This document shows, in pieces, positions 17,988 through 25,754 of a DNA stretch of 32,029 nucleotides (positions are counted from its first letter, which is position 1; each line of letters opens with the position of its first letter). Where the stretch lies: the NCBI GenBank assembly GCA_016793845.1, contig JAEULI010000121.1, positions 1 to 32,029 on the forward strand. The letters run 5' to 3'. The notes beneath the pieces were generated by a model. That model did no database searches, was not told the DNA's origin, and saw only the letters and a list, made by a program, of their open reading frames with translations. Origin of the DNA: Sphingosinicella sp. (GTDB taxonomy: Bacteria > Pseudomonadota > Alphaproteobacteria > Sphingomonadales > Sphingomonadaceae). Made by a program: the position numbers and the translations under genes.

Positions 17988-19334
17988 TCAGCGTGTGGGC
18001 GGTGGTTCGCCGCGCGCTTCCTGATGAACGATGAGTCTTCGCGCCGCCCACAGAAATAAAACGCCGAGCAGGACAGCCGCCGAACCGACAAGCGCCATCG
18101 CATCGCCGATGCGTGCCTCGTCGCGCAGCACATGATCGGAAACCGCTGCGATCAAGGTTCCGCCTGCCCCGATGCCCGCGAGGTTCATTGCGAACAGGTA
18201 GACAGCGGATACGCGCGCGCGCAGCCCCGGCGGCGACGCGAGTTGAATGGCGACGACGGCAGGTCCGAAGCAGAAGCACGAAAAGAGGATGATGAAGGCG
18301 ATGCCGCAGAGACCGAGCCAGGGGTCCGCAACGACGGTCGCCCACATTGGCCACGGCAGCAGCGCAACCGCGCCCCAGAAACCGACATGGACGGGCGCCG
18401 ACAGCGGACGCGTCTTCAGCAGCGTATCCGTCGCCCAGCCACTCGCGGCGAGGCCGAGCGGCCCGCAGACAAGCATGACGACGCCGATCCAGAAACCTGT
18501 CTGCGATTTGGACCAGCCGTGCGCGCGCAGGAAATATTCGGCAAGCCAGGCGAGATAGCCGTTGAACAGCAGCGAGACGAACGCGAACCCGGCGAACAGC
18601 GCAAGCAGGAACTTCCGGTTCTCGACCATGAAGGGAAGAAGCGGCTGCGAGCGCGCACGCTCCGCCGAACGCGCCGTGGCCCGGCGCGGCTCGGGAAGCA
18701 TCGCAAAGGCGATGATCGCCATCGGGATGCCCGGCAGGCCGACAAGGATCATCACCTGCTGCCATGGCGCGAAGCCCGCCAGCCACGGCCACGATACGCC
18801 ACCGGCAGCGACGAGTGTGTCGACGAGCCATCCGCCGACGACAAACGTGCAGCCGATCCCCACGTAGACCGCGACATTATAGGCTGCGAGCGCACGGCCG
18901 AGCTGACGGCGCGGCGCGAGGTCGGTGATGAGCGAATAGGCGGGCGGCGACAACGCCGCCTCGCCGATGCCGACGCCGACGCGCGCCGCGAAAAGCTGCC
19001 AGAACGTGCCCGCATATCCGCAGAGGACGGTCATGATGCCCCAGAACCCAATGCCTGTGGCTATGATCCGCGCCCGATCGAACCGGTCGGCAAGTGCCGC
19101 GATTGGAATGCCCGCGAGCGTATAGAGAACGGCAAAGGCAAAACCCTGCAGCAGACTGAACTGCGTGTCGCTTATGCCGAGATCGGCGCGGATCGGCCCC
19201 ACCAGCAGCAGAATGATCGTCCGGTCGACGTAGGAAAGGACATAGGCCAGCACCAGAAACGCCACCACGAACCACGCCGTGGCCGGGCGGGCGGCGAGCT
19301 CACTTCGCACAGGTATGGCGAGAGTACGCGACAT
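17988..19334 (-). CDS. MFS transporter, Spinster-like
   Basis: 448 residues with twelve predicted membrane helices. The first half carries SYVDRTIILLLVGPIRADLGISDTQFSLLQGFAFAVLYTLAGIPIAALADRFDRARII, with the MFS motif between helices 2 and 3 (ADRFDRARII) and GVGIGEAALSPPAYSLITDLAPRRQLGRALA. This is the Spinster-like group that, in alphaproteobacteria, often sits beside TonB receptors. It should move the locus substrate or a breakdown product across the inner membrane. It heads a two-gene operon with the receptor. A conserved element at 19377-19402 lies 42 bases before its start. Confidence 0.94.
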   Translation of the reverse strand: MSRTLAIPVRSELAARPATAWFVVAFLVLAYVLSYVDRTIILLLVGPIRADLGISDTQFSLLQGFAFAVLYTLAGIPIAALADRFDRARIIATGIGFWGIMTVLCGYAGTFWQLFAARVGVGIGEAALSPPAYSLITDLAPRRQLGRALAAYNVAVYVGIGCTFVVGGWLVDTLVAAGGVSWPWLAGFAPWQQVMILVGLPGIPMAIIAFAMLPEPRRATARSAERARSQPLLPFMVENRKFLLALFAGFAFVSLLFNGYLAWLAEYFLRAHGWSKSQTGFWIGVVMLVCGPLGLAASGWATDTLLKTRPLSAPVHVGFWGAVALLPWPMWATVVADPWLGLCGIAFIILFSCFCFGPAVVAIQLASPPGLRARVSAVYLFAMNLAGIGAGGTLIAAVSDHVLRDEARIGDAMALVGSAAVLLGVLFLWAARRLIVHQEARGEPPPTR

Positions 19335-19376
19335 TCCGTGAAAGCCCCTTTTTCTTCATGCTGATGGGCCGATAAA

Positions 19377-19402
19377 TATATGTCAAATTAATACTCTAGA
19401 TA
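19377..19402 (-). promoter_or_regulatory. Shared element, copy 1: promoter of the MFS-receptor operon
   Basis: TATATGTCAAATTAATA at 19377-19393 is identical to the copy at 20451-20467, and TAGATA follows three bases later in both. On the minus strand it holds a perfect -35 TTGACA (19386-19381); 17 bases on is only a weak -10 (CAGCAT), as expected for an activator-dependent promoter. The LysR product at 20483 is the likely binder. Confidence 0.65.
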
Positions 19403-19419
19403 CATTTCATAAGGTGATT

Positions 19420-20397
19420 TTATTCACACGCCGTCGCCAGGAACGGCAGAAGTCTGGGCAGCAACGACGTGTCGAGGTTGCCGCCGCTGGCGATCACGGC
19501 CACCTTTTTGCCTCGCATCATCTCGCGCTCTTTTGTGAGCGCCGCGAGTGCTGCAGCGCCCGCGCCCTCGACGAGATTGTGCGTCGCGCGCAGCATCAGC
19601 GCAGCGGCGGCAAGAATCTCCTCGTCGGTGACACGCACGATCCGCTCGGCACGCTCGCAAATCAGCTTCGTCGCACCTGGATCGGGCGACCGGCAGGCGA
19701 GTCCATCGGCAACGGTCTCCGCCGTATCAGTGGTCACGACGTGGCCGGCCTCGAACGAGAGCGCATAGCTTGGTGCACCATCGGCAACGACACCGATCAC
19801 CTGCGTGTGGGCGCCAAGCAAATCGCGTGCGAGCAGCGTCGCGCAGATTCCGGACCCCATACCGATCGGCACATAGATGGCATCGAGATCTTCAACACTC
19901 CGCAGCAATTCGAGCGGATAGGTCGCGACGCCACGCAGAAGCTGCGGCGTGAACGAACGGACCATGTGCAGGCCCTTGCTCTGTTCAAGACCGATCGCGA
20001 ACTCGCGCGCCTGCTGATAATCGTCGCCGTGTTCGATCAGGATGGCGCCGTGCGCGCGCATCGCCGCATTCTTCTCCGGCCCGTTGCCGTGCGGCACGAC
20101 GATGTACGCGGGCAGCCCGAACAGCCGCGATGCGTATGCGATACTCTGTCCGTGGTTGCCACGTGTCGGCGCGATGACACCGTTCGGCGCAAGCCCGGCT
20201 TCGGCGAGATACGAGAGATAGGAGAGTCCGCCGCGCAGCTTGAAACAGCCGATAGGACTGTGATTCTCGTGCTTCACCCAGACCTCGCAGCCGAGTGCCT
20301 CGCCGAGCAGCGGCCAGCGATGCTGCGGCGTCGCCGGCATGTGCGCATAGATGATGCGCGCGGCCGCTTCGATATCGTCGAGGTTAAGAATGTGCAG
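19420..20397 (-). CDS. PLP-dependent threonine dehydratase-like enzyme
   Basis: About 325 residues. The PLP lysine is K53 in SPIGCFKLRGG; RGNHGQSIAYASRLFGLPAYIVVP, the phosphate-binding VPIGMGSG and the late SGGNLD complete the fold-type II pattern. The enzyme should deaminate a beta-hydroxy or similar amino acid. Alternatives are serine/threonine dehydratase, threo-3-hydroxyaspartate ammonia-lyase or an EutB-like enzyme of hydroxyectoine use. No ATG, GTG or TTG lies near the expected N-terminus. The family start LHILNLDDIEAAARI begins at a CTG (20397) or ATT (20391), with GGGGGAG just before. An ATG at 20 codons in would cut conserved sequence, and the nearest upstream TTG lies in the operator. 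The start is therefore unusual. It is divergent from lysR. Confidence 0.85.
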   Translation of the reverse strand: MHILNLDDIEAAARIIYAHMPATPQHRWPLLGEALGCEVWVKHENHSPIGCFKLRGGLSYLSYLAEAGLAPNGVIAPTRGNHGQSIAYASRLFGLPAYIVVPHGNGPEKNAAMRAHGAILIEHGDDYQQAREFAIGLEQSKGLHMVRSFTPQLLRGVATYPLELLRSVEDLDAIYVPIGMGSGICATLLARDLLGAHTQVIGVVADGAPSYALSFEAGHVVTTDTAETVADGLACRSPDPGATKLICERAERIVRVTDEEILAAAALMLRATHNLVEGAGAAALAALTKEREMMRGKKVAVIASGGNLDTSLLPRLLPFLATACE

Positions 20398-20450
20398 TCT
20401 CCCCCAGAGCGCGACGTTCCAAGAATGAGGAAAGGCTAGAGAAGGCTTGC

Positions 20451-20476
20451 TATATGTCAAATTAATATCATAGATA
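20451..20476 (-). promoter_or_regulatory. Shared element, copy 2: between the dehydratase and lysR
   Basis: Same 17 bases as at 19377, then TAGATA after three bases. It is oriented with TTGACA pointing at the dehydratase gene, 53 bases from its probable start, and ends seven bases before the lysR ATG. A regulator bound here could activate the dehydratase and repress its own gene, the classic LysR arrangement. ATAT-N9-ATAT within it gives a loose dyad. Confidence 0.65.
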
Positions 20477-20482
20477 TTCTGA

Positions 20483-21364
20483 ATGAAGACAACTAATCTC
20501 ACTGTCGCCCAGCTCAAGGCGCTCGTCACCCTCGCCGACACCGGCAGCTTCACACTCGCTTCGGAGCGCCTGCACGTCACGCAGCCTGCGATCAGCCATG
20601 CCATCCGGCAGATCGAGGAGATGCTTCAGCAGCCGCTGTTCGAACGGCAACGTGACCGGACGACGCCGAACGCCGCGGGCCTGCTCGCCGTCAAGGAGGC
20701 CCGGCTCGCCCTTATCCACATGGAACGGCTCGAATACGCGGTGAAAGGCCAGGCCGCACTCGAATCGGGAACGCTCCGTCTCGGTTGTTTTGCAAGCGCG
20801 GCGCATTGGCTGTTCCCATCGGCGGTCGCGGAGTTCGCCCGGCGCTATCCTTCCGTCGACGTCCATCTGATCGAGGCTGCGGACGACAGCTGCGCGCTGG
20901 CGGTAATGGAACGGCGCATCGATCTCGGGATGGTCAATCTGCCGTGCAGCAACCTTTGGACACTTCCCATTTTCGACGACAATCTCTGCATCGTCGCGAG
21001 CAGCAATTTCGGCACCGGCGGCGATCTCAAGCAATATGAGAACGCCCCGTTCCTCTATCCGCGCGGCGCACTCGAGCCACTCATCGAGGCGGCTTTCGTC
21101 TCCGCCGGTTTCCGTCCCCGAATCGCGATGTCGGTGGTGGCGCACAGTGCATCGCTGACGCTTTCGCTTCTGAAAACCTGCGGCGGATACACGCTTATGC
21201 CCTACTCCGCCGTTGCGGATCAGGATCCGGCGCTGGTCGTGGCTCCGGTGACACCCGGCATCGTCCGCAGGGTCGCTTTCGCTGCGCCGTCACAGGAAAC
21301 GATCTCCCCCGCGGCGCGCGCATTTCTCGATATCCTGACCGAACTCAGGCCGCACATTGAATAA
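20483..21364 (+). CDS. LysR family transcriptional regulator
   Basis: 293 residues, a normal length. The N-terminal winged helix-turn-helix is at about 7-66 (LTVAQLKALVTLADTGSFTLASERLHVTQPAISHAIRQIEEMLQQPLFER). The effector-binding part begins near residue 92 (ESGTLRLGCFASAAHWLFPSAVAEFARRYPSV) and runs to the end. LysR proteins usually activate a divergent gene in response to a pathway compound. The divergent dehydratase, plus three copies of one element in front of the three surrounding transcription units, point to it as the regulator of the whole locus. No good ribosome binding site precedes the ATG. Confidence 0.95.
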   Translation: MKTTNLTVAQLKALVTLADTGSFTLASERLHVTQPAISHAIRQIEEMLQQPLFERQRDRTTPNAAGLLAVKEARLALIHMERLEYAVKGQAALESGTLRLGCFASAAHWLFPSAVAEFARRYPSVDVHLIEAADDSCALAVMERRIDLGMVNLPCSNLWTLPIFDDNLCIVASSNFGTGGDLKQYENAPFLYPRGALEPLIEAAFVSAGFRPRIAMSVVAHSASLTLSLLKTCGGYTLMPYSAVADQDPALVVAPVTPGIVRRVAFAAPSQETISPAARAFLDILTELRPHIE

Positions 21365-21390
21365 ATAATGATAATTATATGTGTTAGTTA

Positions 21391-21407
21391 GATTAATTTG
21401 ACGCATA
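21391..21407 (+). promoter_or_regulatory. Shared element, copy 3: promoter of the deacylase-amidohydrolase operon
   Basis: ATTAATTTGAC (21392-21402) is the exact reverse complement of the core GTCAAATTAAT in copies 1 and 2; the next bases GCATAT match the flank ATATAT in part. The copy points the other way, towards the plus-strand deacylase gene, with 54 bases to its start. TTGACG serves as the -35. This orientation rule, always facing the structural gene, supports a promoter function. Confidence 0.55.
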
Positions 21408-21456
21408 TCCCCTTTTCGTTATGCCTTCTCCGCGTCGCGTCGGAAGAGGAGTGCGA

Positions 21457-22425
21457 ATGCAAACCCGTTGGGAAAACGAAACCACAGCCGGGATCAGGAT
21501 TGGGGAGATCACGTTCGGGAATCCGGCGCTGAAGGGCCATACGTGCCCGATCATCGAACTCAGCGGCGCCGAAGCCGGTCCCCGGCTGTGCGTGATGGCC
21601 GGCATCCACATCAATGAAGCCTCAAGCATCGCTGCTGCAATCGCGATCGCGGGCGATTTCGATCCCCGGCATTTTCGCGGCACGCTCTCCATCATTCCGA
21701 TCGTGAGCACGCACAACATCTTCAAATATACGGCCGTCTCTCCGCCTTCGGGCGATCGCGACCTGCACTGGTCGTACCCGGGCGACCCGCTGGGCACGTT
21801 CAACGACTGCCTCGCCGATGCGCTGATCAACGAATGGGCTGCCAATGCCGACGTTCTCGTCGACATGCACGGCGGTGACCTCGACGAGCGCATGGCGCGC
21901 TATGTTGTCATCCAGTCGACCGGCGATCCTGAATTCGATGCCCGCGCCGAAGCCGCCGCCGCTTGCTTCGATACGCCCCTTGTCGTGGCGCTCCACGCCT
22001 CCGCGATGAACGAGCCGGGCCGCTGTTGCACGGCGCTTGCCGCGCGGAGACGCATAGCGCTTGTTTCCGAAGCCGGGGATTTCGGAATGGCCGACCCCGA
22101 CTCGATCGCATGGCACCGGAATGGAATTCGGGAACTCGCAGCACTGCTCGGCATGACCGGCGGTGATGTGCGGGAACCACGGGCTCAGCAGTATCTCGAC
22201 CAGTACGAATGGATCACGAGCCCCGAAAGCGGGATCGTGGAAAAGACCTTCAAACCCGGCGACTGGATCGAGGAAGGCGCGTGCATCGGCATCGTCACCG
22301 ACCACTACGGCCGGGAGAAAGCCGCGATACGCGCGCCGCAAGCCGGCTATGTGATGATGCAGAAATCGCTCCAGTTCGCCCCCAGGGGCTTCTGGATCGG
22401 CGCGGTCGCAAGGCCGCGCGGCTAA
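21457..22425 (+). CDS. AstE/AspA-type deacylase (succinylglutamate desuccinylase/aspartoacylase family)
   Basis: 322 residues from the ATG at 21457, five bases after AAGAGGAG; an earlier ATG at 21421 lacks a site. Zinc ligands of this M14-like family are H51 and E54 in AGIHINEASS and H138 in VDMHGGD. RDLHWSYPGDP (101-111) is the substrate-loop block (usually N-R-x-F-P-G). The C-terminal ~75 residues form a small beta domain (ESGIVEKTFKPGDWIEEGACIGIV). The family removes an acyl group from N-acyl amino acids in the cytoplasm, e.g. aspartoacylase, AstE and the diaminobutyrate deacetylase DoeB. The first motif has I-N in place of the usual G-N or G-D, so the substrate may differ. The secreted amidohydrolase follows after 44 bases. 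Confidence 0.88.
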   Translation: MQTRWENETTAGIRIGEITFGNPALKGHTCPIIELSGAEAGPRLCVMAGIHINEASSIAAAIAIAGDFDPRHFRGTLSIIPIVSTHNIFKYTAVSPPSGDRDLHWSYPGDPLGTFNDCLADALINEWAANADVLVDMHGGDLDERMARYVVIQSTGDPEFDARAEAAAACFDTPLVVALHASAMNEPGRCCTALAARRRIALVSEAGDFGMADPDSIAWHRNGIRELAALLGMTGGDVREPRAQQYLDQYEWITSPESGIVEKTFKPGDWIEEGACIGIVTDHYGREKAAIRAPQAGYVMMQKSLQFAPRGFWIGAVARPRG

Positions 22426-22469
22426 CGGTCGCCGACGTGACGGCGAGGGGCGAAAGGGAAGGGGCGAAC

Positions 22470-23819
22470 ATGAAAGCGAAGAAAACTTTGAATGCCGTTG
22501 CGAAGGCCTGGCTTCTGGCAGGTATTGTGTCGGGCACCCTGTTCGGCAGCATGACGGCGGCAGCGGAAACCATCGCCATCAAGGCTGCCCGGGTCATCAC
22601 CGATCCCGCGCTGCCGCCGCGTGGGGCCTCCATCATTCTCGTTGAAAATGGACGCATCACGGCGATCGGTGATGACATCGCGGTGCCAAAGGATGCGCGC
22701 ACGATCGATCTTTCCGGCTACACGGTGATGCCGGGTTTGATCGACACGCATGTGCACCTCACCTTCGACCCCAACATCCGCTGGAACCCGGTCACCGAAA
22801 CCCGCGAATACGCCGTGGCGATCACGCTGCATCACGCCGAAACGCTGGCGCATGCCGGCTTCACGACGGTGCGCGATCTCGGCCCCGACCAGTTCTTCAG
22901 CCAGGCGGCGCGCGACGCCGTTGCAGCAGGCCTGCACCCCGGCCCACGCATCATCGCGGCTGCGAAGCTTTCCATCATCGGCGGTCACGGCGAGCCCGCG
23001 CGCATGAATCCGGAGGTGATGGATGCGCTCGACCACGGAACTTCGTGCACGGGCGCCGAAGAATGCGCCGCAAAGGTGCGCCTCGCGTTCAGGAACGGCG
23101 CGCAGGCGATCAAGATCATGGCGACCGGCGGATCGATGACACCCGGCAATGCGCTCGGCCAGCACTTCACGGACACGGAACTCACATCGATCGTCAAGAC
23201 CGCGCACGGCCTCGGTATGCGCGTCGCCGCTCATTCGAGTGGCGCAGACGGCGTGAGGGCCGCAATTCTTGCCGGCGTCGACACGATCGAACACGGCACG
23301 TTCGGGCAAGATGCGGAGGCGAAACTGCTGCGCCAGCAGGGCGGCGCGCTCTCCCCCACCCTGTCGGCTCTCGATCATGTGCGCCGCACCGTGGGGACGG
23401 GCGTCTATTCGCCGCTCGTCGACCAGAAGAACGCCGAAGTCGCCCGCGTCGTCGGGCGCATGTTCCAGGCCGCCCGGCGCGCCGGTGTACGCATCGTTTT
23501 CGGAACCGATTCCGGCGTCTATCCCCATGGCGAAGGGGCGCATGAAGCCGAACTGATGGCAAGCCTCGGCGGCATGACCCCCACCGAAATTCTCACTTCG
23601 GCAACAACGACAGCGGCGGCGGAACTCGACCTGTCCTCGGAAACCGGATCTATCGCGGCCGGCAAAGCCGCCGACATCATCGCCGTCGAAGGTGATCCCT
23701 TGAAAGACGTGTCGGCGCTCAAGAACGTCCGCTTCGTGATGACTAGAGGCGCTGTGATCCGAAACGACAAGGTCGATCGGGGCTCGCAGGATGGAGCAGG
23801 CGCTCGATCTGGGATTTGA
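22470..23819 (+). CDS. Secreted amidohydrolase (imidazolonepropionase/prolidase-like)
   Basis: 449 residues from the ATG at 22470, with AAGGGG five bases before. A signal peptide (AKAWLLAGIVSGTLFGSMTAAA) sends it to the periplasm. The TIM-barrel metal site is complete: H94 and H96 in DTHVHL, the carboxylated K215 in IKIMATGG, H255 in VAAHSSG, H275 in IEHGTF and D347 in GTDSG. The C-terminal GSIAAGKAADIIAVEGDPLKDV is the usual end. Relatives hydrolyse N-acyl amino acids, Xaa-Pro/Xaa-Arg dipeptides or cyclic amides. Here it probably cleaves the imported compound before or after the receptor step. It shares a transcript with the deacylase and is followed by two hairpins. Confidence 0.92.
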   Translation: MKAKKTLNAVAKAWLLAGIVSGTLFGSMTAAAETIAIKAARVITDPALPPRGASIILVENGRITAIGDDIAVPKDARTIDLSGYTVMPGLIDTHVHLTFDPNIRWNPVTETREYAVAITLHHAETLAHAGFTTVRDLGPDQFFSQAARDAVAAGLHPGPRIIAAAKLSIIGGHGEPARMNPEVMDALDHGTSCTGAEECAAKVRLAFRNGAQAIKIMATGGSMTPGNALGQHFTDTELTSIVKTAHGLGMRVAAHSSGADGVRAAILAGVDTIEHGTFGQDAEAKLLRQQGGALSPTLSALDHVRRTVGTGVYSPLVDQKNAEVARVVGRMFQAARRAGVRIVFGTDSGVYPHGEGAHEAELMASLGGMTPTEILTSATTTAAAELDLSSETGSIAAGKAADIIAVEGDPLKDVSALKNVRFVMTRGAVIRNDKVDRGSQDGAGARSGI

Positions 23820-23849
23820 TCCACGAGCTTTACCAATGGCTGGGGGAGA

Positions 23850-23898
23850 GCGGACAACGTCCGCCCTCCTCCTCAAAGGCACACGAAATGAGGAGGGC
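23850..23898. terminator. Two hairpins between convergent genes
   Basis: GCGGAC-AAC-GTCCGC (23850-23864) overlaps the left arm of GCCCTCCTC (23863-23871), which pairs with GAGGAGGGC (23890-23898). They lie in the 82-base gap where the amidohydrolase gene and the LLM oxidoreductase gene converge, and probably end both transcripts. No T-run follows. Confidence 0.5.
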
Positions 23899-23901
23899 CT
23901 A

Positions 23902-24753
23902 TCAGCTATTGAAACCCAGCTCTCGAACACGCGACGCAAGGCGATTGAGAGCGTCCAGACTCGCCTCGGTCGGCCCCACCGGCAACACGCATACGCAGCG
24001 GCTGGCACCCATTTCGGCATAGCGTTCGAAGAAGCTCGGTAAGCCGCCCATAATCGTGACCGGAATAGGCGCGCGGCCCGCCGCTTCTGCTTTTTCCTGG
24101 AGCTCGTCCATACGAGCCTTGAGTTCATCCAAGTCTTGCTGGTGTCCCGGAAACCATCCATCACCGAAGGCAACCACACGATCGAGAACCGTGGGCCCGC
24201 TTCCACCAACGATGATGGGTACGCCAGGCTTTTGCACGGGTTTTGGCCACGAGAAAATTGGATCGAAATCGACTAGATCTCCGTGGAACTCCGCTTGTTC
24301 CTTGGACCATATCTCGCGCATCGCTCCCACTCTTTCTCTGAGAAGCTTCATTCGCGTTTTCGGATTGGTCCCATGGTTCTGCATTTCCTCCAGATTCCAC
24401 CCCGCGCCGACGCCCAGCAACACTCGGCCATTTGACATCAGATCGAGAGAGGCCACTGTTTTGGCGAGCAAAATCGGATCGCGTTCAACCAAAACACAAA
24501 CGCTGGTACCCAACATGATCTTCGAGGTGACTGCCGCAATTCCCGACAGCGAAACAAAGGGATCGCGCATCCGGTAGTATTCGCGCGGCAAGTCCCCGAA
24601 AGGCGGCATGGGGAAAGGACTCAATCTGCTCGCGGGAATATGCGTATGATCCGGACAGAAGATGGACTCGAAGCCAAGCCGCTCGGCCTCTTGAGCGACG
24701 ACGAGCGGATCCGCTCCATCATCCGTATTATATATGAAGACACCGACTTTCAT
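23902..24753 (-). CDS. LLM class F420-dependent oxidoreductase
   Basis: 283 residues, typical for the luciferase-like TIM-barrel family. Blocks: GVFIYNTDDGADPLVVAQEAERLGFESIFCPDHTHIP (4-40), the helix MRDPFVSLSGIAAVTSKIMLGTSV, and LAKTVASLDLMSNGRVLLGVGAGWNLEEMQNHG. Later come VQKPGVPIIVGGSGPTVLDRVVAFGDGWFP and a C-terminal VTIMGG. The family uses F420 or FMN. The pattern here is of the F420-type subgroup, and the F420 synthesis genes fbiC and cofC in the same locus support F420. GAGAGG lies seven bases before the ATG. It is divergent from the double CMD-domain gene, with a perfect dyad between them. It should oxidise or reduce a pathway intermediate in the cytoplasm; the substrate is unknown. 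Confidence 0.9.
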   Translation of the reverse strand: MKVGVFIYNTDDGADPLVVAQEAERLGFESIFCPDHTHIPASRLSPFPMPPFGDLPREYYRMRDPFVSLSGIAAVTSKIMLGTSVCVLVERDPILLAKTVASLDLMSNGRVLLGVGAGWNLEEMQNHGTNPKTRMKLLRERVGAMREIWSKEQAEFHGDLVDFDPIFSWPKPVQKPGVPIIVGGSGPTVLDRVVAFGDGWFPGHQQDLDELKARMDELQEKAEAAGRAPIPVTIMGGLPSFFERYAEMGASRCVCVLPVGPTEASLDALNRLASRVRELGFNS

Positions 24754-24843
24754 TTAATCGCCTCTCAGACAAAACACTGAAGATCGACCAGACTTACGGA
24801 GTGAAATCCAATCTTCGTAGCGTACGGCCTTGAATTCACATTG

Positions 24844-24859
24844 TCAACGTTATCGTTGA
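24844..24859. promoter_or_regulatory. Operator copy 1 of the F420 locus: TCAAC-N6-GTTGA
   Basis: TCAACGTTATCGTTGA, an inverted repeat with 6-bp perfect arms and a 4-base centre, in the 164-base region between the divergent LLM and CMD genes. The same 5-bp arms with the same spacing occur at 27150-27165. The size fits a TetR- or GntR-type dimer. No such regulator is in the window. Confidence 0.65.
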
Positions 24860-24917
24860 TTCTGCGCACATCGGATCGTAAACATGTGCGGAACGCAAGG
24901 TCATGGGAGATGCGGAA

Positions 24918-25658
24918 ATGACTTCGGACACACGCAAAAGATACGAAGAGCGAATGGGGCCCTGGCCCGATCTTCTTGACCCTCTGATCGATGCCGGCGG
25001 AGAGCTCGCGTCGGCTGCCGTCGACTATATGCGCGTCCCCTTCGCGCGCGGCCATCTCGATGCAAAACTCAGGCAATTCATCCTGATTGCCGTAAATGCA
25101 TCCACAACGCATCTCTACGAACCCGCTCTGCGCATACATATTCGAAATGCGCTAGCCCTCGGCGCTACCCCAGAAGAAATCATCGAGGTCTATGAACTGA
25201 CCAGCGTTCTCGGCATCCACACCTGCACAATGGGCATTCCGGTCCTGGCCAGCGAACTGGCAGATGCGGGGATCAAGGTTTCAGAAAATCTGGACGCATA
25301 TCGAAAAGAGATAAAGGACAAATTCCTGAGCAGCAGGGGCGCATGGACGCCCTTCCTGGAACAGATGCTGATTCTTGATCCCGAACTGCTGGAAGCATAT
25401 GAACAATATTCCACGGTTCCATGGAAGCGAGGGCTCATTTCTCCCAAGCACAAGGAACTCATCTATATCGCGATCGATTCGCAGCCTACCCATCTTTATG
25501 AAACCGGACTGCGCGTTCACATCAGAAACGCACTCAAGCAGGGCGCAACGTGCGATGAGATTATCGACGTTTTTGCGCTCGTCAGCAGTGTTGGCCTTCA
25601 TTCGCTGACGATGGGCCTCCCCATCCTTCAGGAAGAGGTTGGGCGCTGCAGCGAATAG
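24918..25658 (+). CDS. Double carboxymuconolactone decarboxylase (CMD/AhpD-like) domain protein
   Basis: 246 residues from the ATG at 24918, eight bases after GGGAG; an ATG five codons upstream is possible. The protein holds two copies of one domain: KLRQFILIAVNASTTHLYEPALRIHIRNALALGATPEEIIEVYELTSVLGIHT in the first half, and KHKELIYIAIDSQPTHLYETGLRVHIRNALKQGATCDEIIDVFALVSSVGLHS in the second. This is the CMD fold. The redox Cys pair of AhpD is absent; the shared T-H-L-Y-E and H-I-R-N-A-L are the likely active-site residues. Tandem CMD proteins in aromatic-acid or terpenoid gene sets act as decarboxylases, lactone hydrolases or of unknown role. The position opposite the LLM gene suggests they share a pathway and an operator. 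Confidence 0.88.
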   Translation: MTSDTRKRYEERMGPWPDLLDPLIDAGGELASAAVDYMRVPFARGHLDAKLRQFILIAVNASTTHLYEPALRIHIRNALALGATPEEIIEVYELTSVLGIHTCTMGIPVLASELADAGIKVSENLDAYRKEIKDKFLSSRGAWTPFLEQMLILDPELLEAYEQYSTVPWKRGLISPKHKELIYIAIDSQPTHLYETGLRVHIRNALKQGATCDEIIDVFALVSSVGLHSLTMGLPILQEEVGRCSE

Positions 25659-25754
25659 CACGAGCTGATACGGCTTGGCCGGCCTTCAATATTGAATTGG
25701 AGATGCTGCAGCGGTGACGCCAGGTGACCATCCGCCGCACAGGATTGGGGCCCC

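Noticed and set aside
17945-18133. Upstream extension of the TonB receptor frame
   Set aside because: It overlaps the MFS gene; the ATG at 17944 has a ribosome binding site and starts a good signal peptide.
22422-24209. 595-codon minus-strand frame over the amidohydrolase and into the LLM gene
   Set aside because: Overlaps two certain genes, one of them on the same strand in another frame, and has no domain.
25685-25696. Perfect palindrome TTCAATATTGAA between two converging genes
   Set aside because: It is far from any start and occurs once; with no promoter beside it, chance or a weak terminator part is as likely.
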